The translations under genes were made by a program, and so were the position numbers. 64,000 nucleotides of DNA, taken from positions 1 through 64,000 of the forward strand of contig JAFLUZ010000006.1 of assembly GCA_022508535.1 (NCBI GenBank). The letters are read 5' to 3'. The DNA comes from Erysipelotrichales bacterium. Its GTDB lineage: Bacteria > Bacillota_I > Bacilli_A > RFN20 > CAG-826. Positions 52,383 to 61,800 of this stretch are shown here, piece by piece; within the stretch, counting starts at the first letter, position 1; each line of letters begins with the position of its first letter. The notes below the pieces were generated by a model. That model saw only the letters and a list, made by a program, of their open reading frames with translations. It made no database searches and was not told the DNA's origin.

Positions 52383-53948
52383 TTACTCTACAAATTTTAT
52401 ATTAACAGATCCGTTACCTGTGCGAACTTTCAAATATTTCACACCATCTTCTTTATTATTGAGATTATTTGATCCTAATCCTGTTTTTGCATCTATTCGA
52501 TAATCACTTCTATTTCCAACAATTGTTCCACTGACTGAACCATTACCAGATGTCAAATCAATATCATCTACTTCTATGCGATAAATATATATTGCTCCAT
52601 TATCTGTTTCTGCAAATAATTTATTACCTTTGCAATCATCAAATCTTACCATACCATTATTTGATTCTCCTTGTAATGAAAAAGCGTTAACACTTTTCAT
52701 TTTTACTGCACCATTTTGTGTTTTTGCACTTGCTAAATTTGAAATTGTAAGATTTTCGAAACTAATTGCACCATTATCTGCTGAAGCACTAATATTATAT
52801 AATTCACTATTTTTGATACTTATTGCACCATTGGATGTAGAAATTTTTACATCATTTGCGTGCAAATTATTAAGTTCAATTGCGCCATTATCTGTTGATA
52901 ATTTAAAATCATTAAATGTCATATTATTAGCAGCAATTCGTCCATTATCCAATTCGATTGTGACATTTAATGTACTTGTACTTGGCAAATATAATTTTGC
53001 ATTATAATACTTTGAAGAACTCCATTTAAAAAATACTCCACGTTCCCAAATTAATCCCCAATCCCCAATTTTATATTTAGAAGATAATTCTGCCTTACCA
53101 TTAGCATAGGTAAATGTTTTTGGATTTTTTTCAAAGTCATAATACTCTAATTTAATCTCTGTTTCATCGGTATAGCAAATTTCTAATCCAAGATTATCAG
53201 AAATAAGTGTGAAAGATTCTTCTGGCATTTCCATTGTTTCTTGCATGAGTTTCATTTCGTCAGCGCACGAGAGTTTCGCAATACTAAACCCCAATGCACC
53301 AAAAGCTGCAATAAAAATTGTAATACCTGCAACAAAATTAATTCCAAATCCTAAAAAATATTTATTCTTGAACTTAGGCTTTTCAAATTTTGTATCTTTT
53401 AAACTCAATATTTTGATAATAAAGATATAGAGTTTTCTAATATATGGGAAAATATATCCTAAAACAAATCCGGCACTTCCTAAAATCATTGCATAGCCAA
53501 TTTGAGCAAAAGCAACCGCAGGATGAGAGAACATCAAAACAATGGCTGCAACAAAAAGATATACACTATATATTACAAGTGAGAATGTTGTAACTCCCAA
53601 AATAAATAGGCCAATTGCACCCCAGAACGCAAATGCTACACATATTATCATAAGCAAAATGCGAATAACGCTAGGTGTTTTTGCTTTTTTATTTGATTCT
53701 TCATTCTTTTCTTTAATAATAGTTTTTTCTTCACTAGTAAAGTTTGTATTATTTGAATTTATTTCTTTACGATAGTTCTCCGCAACAAGTTCTGGTGGTT
53801 CTAATTTTGAAATAAAAGTTTCTTCATCTACATTTTCGCTTCCATCATCAATTAACTCACGATAATATTCAATAAGTCTAACCGCATCTTCGTGGCTAAC
53901 ACCATATAAAGCCTTATCTAAGCGTTCTAAGTATTCTTTCTTTTTCAT
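52383..53948 (-). CDS. DUF1700-DUF4097 membrane protein
   Basis: 521 residues. Residues 1-65 (KEYLERLDKALYGVSHEDAVRLIEYYRELIDD) are the DUF1700/HAAS domain. Then come five or so helices (about 95-230) and a C-terminal beta-helix of DUF4097 type with recurring (D/S/N)NGAI turns about 20 residues apart. Family role unknown; the pairing with a PadR regulator is standard. It overlaps the PadR gene's stop. Confidence 0.88.
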   Translation of the reverse strand: MKKKEYLERLDKALYGVSHEDAVRLIEYYRELIDDGSENVDEETFISKLEPPELVAENYRKEINSNNTNFTSEEKTIIKEKNEESNKKAKTPSVIRILLMIICVAFAFWGAIGLFILGVTTFSLVIYSVYLFVAAIVLMFSHPAVAFAQIGYAMILGSAGFVLGYIFPYIRKLYIFIIKILSLKDTKFEKPKFKNKYFLGFGINFVAGITIFIAAFGALGFSIAKLSCADEMKLMQETMEMPEESFTLISDNLGLEICYTDETEIKLEYYDFEKNPKTFTYANGKAELSSKYKIGDWGLIWERGVFFKWSSSKYYNAKLYLPSTSTLNVTIELDNGRIAANNMTFNDFKLSTDNGAIELNNLHANDVKISTSNGAISIKNSELYNISASADNGAISFENLTISNLASAKTQNGAVKMKSVNAFSLQGESNNGMVRFDDCKGNKLFAETDNGAIYIYRIEVDDIDLTSGNGSVSGTIVGNRSDYRIDAKTGLGSNNLNNKEDGVKYLKVRTGNGSVNIKFVE

Positions 53949-54259
53949 TATTTATCCTCCCCATGCACGAATGCATTTATTCTTTGCATTTCTTGCCATT
54001 CTTCATCAAAATCCTTTAATCTTCGTTTTCCCTCAGGAGTTATACGATAGTATCTCCTTAATCTACCATTATATTCTCGAGAATATGTAACTAGTTGCCC
54101 AACACCCTCTAAGCGCTTTAAAATTGGATAGAGCGTCGATTCTGACACATCTATAACTGTTGATATCTTACTAATTAATTCATATCCATATGAATCACCA
54201 TGATTCAATAAGGCAAGAACACAAACATCTAGCAGCCCTTTTTTCATTTGAGCATCCAT
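53948..54259 (-). CDS. PadR-family transcriptional regulator
   Basis: 103 residues from ATG 54259 (GAGGTGATT upstream). Winged helix with MKKGLLDVCVLALLNHGDSYGYELI, SESTLYPILKRLEGVG and LRRYYRITPEGKRRL, all PadR hallmarks. It likely represses its own operon; the promoter at 54284-54311 carries a PadR-like ACTATGTAATGTAT element. Confidence 0.94.
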   Translation of the reverse strand: MDAQMKKGLLDVCVLALLNHGDSYGYELISKISTVIDVSESTLYPILKRLEGVGQLVTYSREYNGRLRRYYRITPEGKRRLKDFDEEWQEMQRINAFVHGEDK

Positions 54260-54283
54260 ACAATCACCTCGGTTATATATAAT

Positions 54284-54311
54284 ATTATACATTACATAGT
54301 ATTATATGCAA
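54284..54311 (-). promoter_or_regulatory. padR promoter
   Basis: Minus strand -35 TTGCAT (54311-54306), 16-nt spacer, -10 TATAAT (54289-54284). The spacer contains an imperfect palindrome ATAC...GTAT suited to a dimeric repressor. Confidence 0.7.
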
Positions 54312-54370
54312 CTAGATTTTGTTTTTATTTATAAATCATTAAAGTACTTTCAATATTAAGATTTAAATTG

Positions 54371-54379
54371 TGTTATAAT
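54371..54379 (+). promoter_or_regulatory. Extended -10 promoter of the cupin gene
   Basis: TGTTATAAT with no clear -35, 24 bp before the start codon at 54403. Confidence 0.6.
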
Positions 54380-54402
54380 TATTTATATTAAGGAGAATAG
54401 GA

Positions 54403-54726
54403 ATGTATAAAAATATTGATAAGAATAAAATATTAGAATTAAAAAAAGAAATCAATTATCAAGTTGGTCAAGTAGTTAGCAAAACACTAGTCCAAAATGA
54501 TGTATTTAGTATGACCTTATTTGCGTTTGATGAAAATGAAGAAATTGCAACTCATAAAACTTCAGGTGATGCGATGGTTATGGTATTAGATGGCGAAGGA
54601 AGATTTACAATTGGTGATGATATTCATTTTGTTAAACAAGGTGAAACATTAATAATGCCAAAAGATATACCACACGCAGTATTTGCATCTAAATCATTTA
54701 AAATGTTATTAATTATTTCATATTAA
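54403..54726 (+). CDS. Cupin-domain protein
   Basis: 107 residues, a single cupin barrel: EIATHKTSGDAMVMVLDGEGRFTIG and KQGETLIMPKDIPHAVFA carry the two cupin motifs with a likely metal His set (His in ATHK and PHAV, partly reduced). Role unknown; small cupins of this type are often stress or sugar-related. AAGGAG precedes the ATG. Single gene with its own terminator. Confidence 0.88.
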   Translation: MYKNIDKNKILELKKEINYQVGQVVSKTLVQNDVFSMTLFAFDENEEIATHKTSGDAMVMVLDGEGRFTIGDDIHFVKQGETLIMPKDIPHAVFASKSFKMLLIISY

Positions 54727-54749
54727 TTATTTTCAATTTCACAACAGTT

Positions 54750-54780
54750 AAAAAACGAACTTTTTTATGGTTCGTTTTTT
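54750..54780. terminator. Terminator of the cupin gene
   Basis: 11-bp stem AAAAAACGAAC/GTTCGTTTTTT with a 9-nt loop, T-runs on both strands; may also stop the leftward HTH gene. Confidence 0.88.
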
Positions 54781-54830
54781 CTTTGCTTAAATACTACAAG
54801 TTTCTTATTAGTTGTTTTACTCTGAACTTG

Positions 54831-55499
54831 CTAATAAATTGAATAGGATTTTCTATTGCCACATTCATAATAACAAGATAATACCTTAGAATTTGCTGAT
54901 ATTTTTATTGATAAGCTTTCTCTAACACCCGAATACATATGTGAATCAATGAAATAATCATATATACAACCACCATTTTGCGGTGGGTATGTATCGAATG
55001 CAATTTTCTCTATTTCATCTGGTTTTCCTAATAAATCAGTTAGTTTATCTGTTGTATAACCTCTTAAATCATATTTTGATGCTAAACTATCAAGCATTTG
55101 ATATCTTTCATAAGGATTGTTAGCCATCTTCCATCTTTCCGATGAAAATTCCAATTTGTTAGTTTCGCTATTTTTCGTTCCATTTTCAATCGAATTGACT
55201 ATACCAATGGTTGAAACTGTTATTATTCCAACCATAAAAAACAAACCACAAGCTATCAATGTCCACTTAATTTTTTTCCTTTTGTTATTTTCACTTTTAA
55301 TAACCACATCGCTTTTTAATTTAGATTCTTCCACACCAAAATAAAACGCTAATGCTTTTAAAGTTTCTTCAGAAGGATTTCCATTTCCATTTTCGTATTT
55401 TGCTATTGCACTTCTTGATATGTGAACATTATCTGCAAGTGCTTCTTGTGATAATCCCGCTTCTAATCTAAGTTTTCTTAGTTTATCTTTAAATTCCAT
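54831..55499 (-). CDS. HTH regulator with membrane anchor and extracytoplasmic domain
   Basis: 222 residues: Cro/CI helix-turn-helix (LRKLRLEAGLSQEALADNVHISRSAIAKYENG, about 7-40), one helix (about 78-100), and an outside domain with YTTDKLTDLLGKPDEIEK that recalls the BamE/SmpA fold. A possible one-component sensor. AAAGGAG precedes the start. Confidence 0.85.
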   Translation of the reverse strand: MEFKDKLRKLRLEAGLSQEALADNVHISRSAIAKYENGNGNPSEETLKALAFYFGVEESKLKSDVVIKSENNKRKKIKWTLIACGLFFMVGIITVSTIGIVNSIENGTKNSETNKLEFSSERWKMANNPYERYQMLDSLASKYDLRGYTTDKLTDLLGKPDEIEKIAFDTYPPQNGGCIYDYFIDSHMYSGVRESLSIKISANSKVLSCYYECGNRKSYSIY

Positions 55500-55549
55500 A
55501 ACGAAAACTCCTTTCGCTTATATTTTAGCATTTAAAAGACAAAGATAGT

Positions 55550-55567
55550 TGTTACTTAGTGTTACTT
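55550..55567 (-). promoter_or_regulatory. Direct repeat upstream of the HTH gene
   Basis: TGTTACTT AG TGTTACTT, two perfect 8-bp copies with 10-bp period, about 55 bp before the start codon. Possible operator, probably for the downstream HTH protein; no firm promoter seen beside it. Confidence 0.4.
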
Positions 55568-55703
55568 TGAATTTCGAATATTGTTACAATAAAATAAAGT
55601 ACATTTAACTAGATCAAAAACGAATAGAAAAATAGACATAATTTTCTAGTGTGAAAGTTGCACGCATACAAATATAAATTAATATAGTCTAATATTTTTT
55701 TAA

Positions 55704-57104
55704 TCAACTTAATTTATCATTTAAAATCACAAGTATATTATTACCTTCATTATAGGCAAAATAATAATATTCGTGCGAACTATGTGATTCATTAAAGGTA
55801 TTATATTTTGAACAATTTACATCATAAAACAAAAAATAATTATAGTCGCTTGTGATTGTAGTATAAAAAACTGGAATAGTATTTGTAGGAATAAAACTTT
55901 GATCTGTTTGCCATTGAGTATTAGATTGTATCAAAGTAACTATTTCTTTTTTATTATCAAATTTTACCATTGAGAATATCTCATTCCTTTTCGTACGAGA
56001 AAAATATCCTGTTTTAGGAAAGTTAATTTTTGTTATAGCTGAGACTTCTATAATATAATTAAAATCATGATCTATCTCTTCAAGTGTAGAAAAAGATCCA
56101 TATACGAAAAGTAAAAATGTCATAATAATTCCTGCGACAATATTCTTTTTACACTTATATTTTCTTCTCAAAAACATAAATCCTAAAATTATTGAAGAAA
56201 CCGGAATTGGAATAAAAACATAAAATATCCACATATATTCCGTCATAGAAAACATAAATTCAGGTATTTTCGATGTTTGTAATGATAAAGCCACAGAAAT
56301 AAGTGCTAAGAAAATTGAAGCAATGCTTAAAATGAAAAAAACTAATAATAGAATTTTAATCATAGGATTATTTTTCGTAGAATTATTAGACGTTTTATCT
56401 ATCTTTCCCAACAATTTTAGTAGCTTTTCATAATCATTTTTAGAAAAAGACTCTTTATCTATTGGCACGATAATACCATCAAAAACTAAATATAGATATT
56501 TATAATCAATAAATACATTTTTTAACTCATAATACCTCTTTGAATACATTGAAGATGAACAATCAGATTTTGAATTAATCTCAAAATGATCATCAAAAAA
56601 CCAATAACGCAAAATTGCATTAGGTCTGCATCCAACTTGGTTATTTGCATTAATCCGTACTACTTTTTTGAATCTAATATAGAGCGCTAGAACTATTACT
56701 CCAATGAAAAACGGAACTAAAATAAACATTTTAATTATGCTAAAAATGATCAATATGAGTGCGCTTAGTATAACACCACTACAAATATATGCCTTACGGA
56801 GAGAAAATTTTAATGCTCTTTCATAAATATCTTTTGTATATATAATTTCTCCACTAGAAAAAAAACCAGTTTTAATTTCTTTTGATTCATTTAGTGACTT
56901 TGATTTATTATCACAACCACACAACTCATCTAAAGTCACATTAAATAAATTTGAAATTTCCATTAAATTATCCAAGGATGGCACTGTTTGATTTGTTTCC
57001 CATAGACTAATGCTTTGTCTCGTCACATTAAGAGAGTTCGCTAATTCTTCTTGGGAAATGCCTCTACTTTTTCGAAGTTCAAATATTTTTTCTCCAAGAG
57101 TCAT
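55704..57104 (-). CDS. HTH membrane protein with YcxB-like domain
   Basis: 466 residues from ATG 57104 (GGTGGTGAT upstream; the frame is open 25 codons earlier without a site). Residues 1-60 are a Cro/CI HTH (LRKSRGISQEELANSLNVTRQSISLWE). Two helices at about 110-145 are followed by a YcxB-like region (WFFDDHFEINSKSD... to IIVPIDKESF), three further helices (about 250-345) and an extracytoplasmic tail. May bind DNA at the membrane or respond to envelope state. Specific function unknown. Confidence 0.8.
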   Translation of the reverse strand: MTLGEKIFELRKSRGISQEELANSLNVTRQSISLWETNQTVPSLDNLMEISNLFNVTLDELCGCDNKSKSLNESKEIKTGFFSSGEIIYTKDIYERALKFSLRKAYICSGVILSALILIIFSIIKMFILVPFFIGVIVLALYIRFKKVVRINANNQVGCRPNAILRYWFFDDHFEINSKSDCSSSMYSKRYYELKNVFIDYKYLYLVFDGIIVPIDKESFSKNDYEKLLKLLGKIDKTSNNSTKNNPMIKILLLVFFILSIASIFLALISVALSLQTSKIPEFMFSMTEYMWIFYVFIPIPVSSIILGFMFLRRKYKCKKNIVAGIIMTFLLFVYGSFSTLEEIDHDFNYIIEVSAITKINFPKTGYFSRTKRNEIFSMVKFDNKKEIVTLIQSNTQWQTDQSFIPTNTIPVFYTTITSDYNYFLFYDVNCSKYNTFNESHSSHEYYYFAYNEGNNILVILNDKLS

Positions 57105-57268
57105 ACTAATCACCACCGTAATAATATTATTGAATACATCATATTGTTTGTCTACTAATTGCATTTGGAAATGTGTCAAGCATCACTTGCTACATTTACG
57201 TTATCTATATATTTTACATATCCAGTTGCACACAAATATTACATTTTGTCGACAAATAACTCAAAAAA

Positions 57269-57940
57269 TTATATATCTATTTTTATTGGAAAACAGTTTC
57301 TTCTAATATATAGTTTTTTATGCATTATTGTCACTTTTGTTTTTGTTATTCTTATTTCTCCAAACATTCCTAACTCACTTGCTGGAGCCAGTTCCACTCT
57401 TTTAATTACATCGCCATTACCATTAGAAATAATAATGATTGGTATAAATTTACAATTGTCAAGAAGTCGATATTTTAGATTTACACAAATATCACCATTA
57501 CTCTTACATTTATATCCAATCTCAATATTTTCACCATATTCTATTAATAAATTAATTGATGATTCTATAATGTCTTTACTTGAAGGGAAAATATATGAAA
57601 GTGTTTTGTTTAGTAGTTCATAAAATTCAATTACATTATTTCCATTATCTAGATTAGAAAATTTTTCTTTTGATATTTCAACATAAAATCCTTTTATCCA
57701 GTTTAGTTCTTTTTCTAATTTTTCAGTACTCTCTAAAACATTAAATCCATCTTTACTTTCGCGAAAAATCAAATAAATATGGTCGTAATCACCATTAGTA
57801 TATAGTCCTTGCGTCGCTAAAAACTTAGCTAATCTAGTAGAAATAAGGTTAAAATTTTTTTGTATTAAATGCCTCGAACTAAAAAAACTACTTGAACATT
57901 CATCATAAATAAAAATTCTTATATCTTTTAGTAGTTTCAT
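57269..57940 (-). CDS. Unknown protein A
   Basis: 223 residues, soluble, not recognised. Pattern of mixed alpha/beta: KDIRIFIYDECSSSFFS, YDHIYLIFRESKDGFNVL, FIPIIIISNGNGDVIKRV. It lies 56 bp downstream of unknown protein B and is probably in the same transcript. No paralogue in the window. Confidence 0.65.
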   Translation of the reverse strand: MKLLKDIRIFIYDECSSSFFSSRHLIQKNFNLISTRLAKFLATQGLYTNGDYDHIYLIFRESKDGFNVLESTEKLEKELNWIKGFYVEISKEKFSNLDNGNNVIEFYELLNKTLSYIFPSSKDIIESSINLLIEYGENIEIGYKCKSNGDICVNLKYRLLDNCKFIPIIIISNGNGDVIKRVELAPASELGMFGEIRITKTKVTIMHKKLYIRRNCFPIKIDI

Positions 57941-57996
57941 TTTTTCTCCCTTCTATTATTTCATTATATCTCAACAATATTTATAGTTTCTAAGAC

Positions 57997-58629
57997 TTAT
58001 TTCTCAATTCCCACTTTTAACTTAACAAATCTAAATTTTCTATATAATTCATCAAAGTTTTTATCATAATCATCGACAGATCGTCCGACTTCTATCCTAT
58101 AAAAACATTCATCAAAATATAGATTCTTTTCACTCATTTCTAACAAAGCCTGGGTATCATATAAATACACTACTTCTAAAAAATATCCTTTATTAATGAA
58201 ATGATTTATCATTTTAATTCCATCTTTTTGTGAAAACAATGAGTTACTATTCATTTTCATCATTATGTCTTTGATTTTTGATTCTTTTGCTTTAACAATT
58301 AAAACGGAACTCCATTCATATTTAGGACAAATTTTTAGATTCAACAATTCGTTTTTTATCTCACAGTTATTATTAATTATTCCATTAATTTGTTCTATCT
58401 TACTTTTTCTTGGAAAAATGATTAAACTATCGGTAATCACTTGAGCCTTAGATAATTTAAATTCCAATTTACTATTAAATACTTTTCTGACATAAAAGTA
58501 ATTATCATCACCTGATTTTGTTTTTATAGTTTTAATAAAATCAAGCACTTGATAATATCCTTCTGATAAATCAACTCTAATGATTTGTCCTTTTTGTAAT
58601 GTCCCTCTTAATACTTTGTATTCATCCAT
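57997..58629 (-). CDS. Unknown protein B
   Basis: 210 residues, not recognised. The opening LRGTLQKGQIIRVDLSEGYYQVLDFI is weakly like the start of immunity-protein-26-type proteins, a similarity too slight to name it. The rest is alpha/beta, with KYEWSSVLIVKAKESKIKDIM. Forms a pair with protein A. Confidence 0.65.
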   Translation of the reverse strand: MDEYKVLRGTLQKGQIIRVDLSEGYYQVLDFIKTIKTKSGDDNYFYVRKVFNSKLEFKLSKAQVITDSLIIFPRKSKIEQINGIINNNCEIKNELLNLKICPKYEWSSVLIVKAKESKIKDIMMKMNSNSLFSQKDGIKMINHFINKGYFLEVVYLYDTQALLEMSEKNLYFDECFYRIEVGRSVDDYDKNFDELYRKFRFVKLKVGIEK

Positions 58630-58717
58630 TTTTTCTATGCCTTTCTTTATAATTTTTATTTATGCAAACTTAAAATACACTAATCAATTTGTTCTAGAGT
58701 TATTTTTATAATAAAAG

Positions 58718-58767
58718 CCACATCTTATTGTACCAATTTTTCGGTCCAAATTAAGGTGGCATTTTCA
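58718..58767 (-). terminator. Terminator after tRNA-Pro
   Basis: Stem of GCCAC-CTTA with TAAG-A-TGTGGC (one bulge) and a TTTTATTATAAAAA tail in the minus-strand transcript; begins about 10 bp after the tRNA 3' end. Confidence 0.65.
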
Positions 58768-58775
58768 ATCTAAAA

Positions 58776-58851
58776 TGGTCGGAGCGGCGGGAATCGAACC
58801 CACGACCTCTTGCTCCCGAAGCAAGCGCGCTACCAACTGTGCCACGCCCCG
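58776..58851 (-). tRNA. tRNA-Pro(CGG)
   Basis: 76 nt with encoded CCA. Acceptor CGGGGCG/CGCTCCG (one G-T pair), D-arm GGCACAGTTGGTAGCGC, anticodon arm CTTGC-TTCGGGA-GCAAG giving anticodon CGG, and T-arm GGTTCGATTC. Reads CCG, rare in this genome. Its 5' end touches the polC terminator. Confidence 0.97.
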
Positions 58852-58874
58852 ATAAAAAAGGCCAAATTGGCCTT
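58852..58874 (-). terminator. Terminator of polC, abutting tRNA-Pro
   Basis: Palindrome AAGGCCAA-A-TTGGCCTT (58858-58874) with a TTTTTT run in the minus-strand transcript, directly before the first tRNA base. No room for a separate tRNA promoter downstream of it. Confidence 0.75.
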
Positions 58875-58878
58875 ATTT

Positions 58879-61800
58879 TTAAATATTAAAGAATGAGAAT
58901 AAATCCATTTGGTTTGTTTCGGCTAGGCCCTCTAAAGAACCTAATTCTTGTAATTTTGCAACATGGGTTTGAGATAATCTACTTCTTTGTAATAAATCTT
59001 CTTTTGATAAGAATTTTCCATCTTTTCTAGCTTCAATTACTGAATCCCCTGCCGCATCACCCAAGCCATCAATTGCCACAAAAGGTGGAATCAATAATTT
59101 ATTTTCATAGTCAACTACGAATTTAGTTGAATCTGATTTATAGAGATCTATTTTAGCAAATTTATATCCACGTTCTGCCATTTCTAAGCATATAGTCAAA
59201 GTTTTTATAATTTCAGTTTCTTTTGCTGATGCATCAAAACCTTTTGCTTTAAGCTCTTCTAATCTTCGTATAATTTCTTTTTCGCCACTAAGCATTGTTT
59301 CTAATTCGAATTGCTTACAGCGGACAGATAAGTATACCGCATAATAATCTAATGGACGATGTACTTTGAACCATCCAACACGAATAGCCATCATAACATA
59401 GGCAGTCGCGTGAGCTTTTGGGAACATGTACTCAATCTTATTACATGAATCAATATAATATTGTGGAATATTATTATCATGCATGATTTGCTCATATTCT
59501 GGTTTAACTTTTCTACCTTTACGAACATCTTCCATAATCTTGAAAGCTGTTAATGGTTCAACACCATGCGCGGATAAATAAGTCATAATATCATCACGAC
59601 ATCCAATAACTTCTCGTAAAGTACACGTACCATTCCTAATTAATTCTTGAGCATTTCCAGCCCAAACACCAGTACCATGTGATAAACCAGAAAGAATTAA
59701 TAAGTCAGAGAACAATTTAGGAGATGTTTCTTTTAACATATCACGGCCTAAATTAGTACCGAATTCTGGAATACCTAGAGCACCTGTTGATTCATTCAAA
59801 TAGTTTGAGTGACAATGAAGCGCCTCTCGACTTGAAAAAATAGAAAGTGTTTCAGGATCATTTAATGGAATCTTTTTAACATCAATTCCCGTATTATCAG
59901 ACATCATTTTTAACGCCATTGGATCGACGTGACCAAGTAAATCAAGTTTTAAAATGTTATCATGAATTGCATGGAAATCGAAGTGAGTAGTTCTCCACTC
60001 TGCTTCTTTATCATCAGCAGGATATTGAATAGGTGTAAAATCATTAACTTCATATCCCGTAGGAATAACAACAATTCCACCAGGATGTTGGCCTGTTGTT
60101 CTTTTAACACCAGTACAGCCTGCCGCAAGATACTCAATTTGAGCTTTATTAACTTTGTCTAGGTCTCTTCCAATTTTAGGACCAATTCTTTCAAAATATC
60201 CTTTCGCATAACCATAAGCATTCTTTTCTGCTACAGTTTCAATTGTGCCTGCTTTATAAACATTATCTGGTCCTAATAAATCTTTCGTATATAAGAATGC
60301 TCTACCTTGATAATCACCTGGGAAGTTCAAGTCAATATCAGGAACCTTATCTGCGTTAAACCCTAAGAATGTCGCAAATGGAATGTTTTGTCCATCATGA
60401 ATCATTCTTGTTCCGCAAATTGGGCAATCTTTGTCTGGCAAATCAAAACCAGATGACACTTTAGGAATACCTTCAAATTCACTATGTTTACAATGTGGGC
60501 AAACGTAATGAGGAGGTAATGGATTAACTTCAGTAATCTTTGCCATGGTTGCGACAAATGAAGAACCAACAGATCCACGAGAACCAACCATATATCCATC
60601 TTCATTAGATTTTTTTATAATTTTATGAGCAATATAATAAATAACAGAATATCCGTTATTAATAATACCATCTAACTCTTTTTCTAAGCGTTCTTTAACA
60701 ATAGTAGGTAGAGTTTCACCATACGTTTCATGTGCTGTGTTATAACATAATTCACGTAGTAAATTTTCACAGTTTTCAATAGTAGGTGTATATAATTTAT
60801 CCTTTAAAGGTTTAACAGATTCAATGACATCTGCAATTAAATTAGTATTTTTAACAACAATTTCATATGCCCTTTCTTTTCCTAAATATTCAAATGCTTC
60901 AAGCATTTCTTTAGTTGAGCGATAATGTTGATCTGGGTTTTCAAAATAATCCATATCTTCTCTTGAATAAGGCATTAATGGGTGATTTGCATTACCAATT
61001 GCTTTTGCACTTATAAATACATCGCGATAAATCTTATCAGAAGGGTTTAAATAGTGCACATCTCCTGTTGCAACAACTAGTTTATGCTCTTCATCAGCAG
61101 CTTCAATAATATCTTTAACTAATTGATGAACAAATTCGAAATCTTCAAAATCCCCCATGTTTACCAAATATGAATAGTTAGAATCAGGTTGAACTTCAAT
61201 ATAGTCATAGAAAGATACGACTTTTTTCAATACATCTTTAGTGCGAGTTCTTGCTGTATCAAATACTTCTCCATTAAAACAAGCACTACCAAGTAGTAAG
61301 TGTTCACGTAATTGAATTAATAAGCTTCGTGGAACTTTAGGAACGTTGGCAAAATATTTAATATGCGATTCAGATACTAATTTAAATAAGTTTTTAATAC
61401 CCACACTATCTTGTGCTAGTGCCACTACATGATATGGTCTTAAATGTTTATAATGTTCTTCTTTTAATTTTAAATCTCCTAAATCAGCGTGAGTTAAATG
61501 TGGATTATCTTTAGTTAAGACCGCAATCATCGCTTGCCAAACATCATTTAAAACTTCTGCGTCATAATCAGCGCGGTGTGCTTCGTCCTCATCATATACA
61601 ACATCCATATTGCGGCACAAAGCACCTAAACTATGTTTCTTTGATTCTGGGAAAATATAGCGAGCAAGAGCTAAAGTATCTATAACAGGATTTGGAACAA
61701 TCTCTTCTCCAACTTTTTTACATGCTTCATTTAAAAATCCAACATCAAAGTCTGCATTATGTGATACTAATATTGCATCGCCAATAAATTTTTTCATTTT

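Noticed and set aside
57159-57623. 154-codon plus-strand frame over unknown protein A
   Set aside because: It overlaps a better-supported gene on the other strand, starts without a ribosome site and has shadow-like composition.
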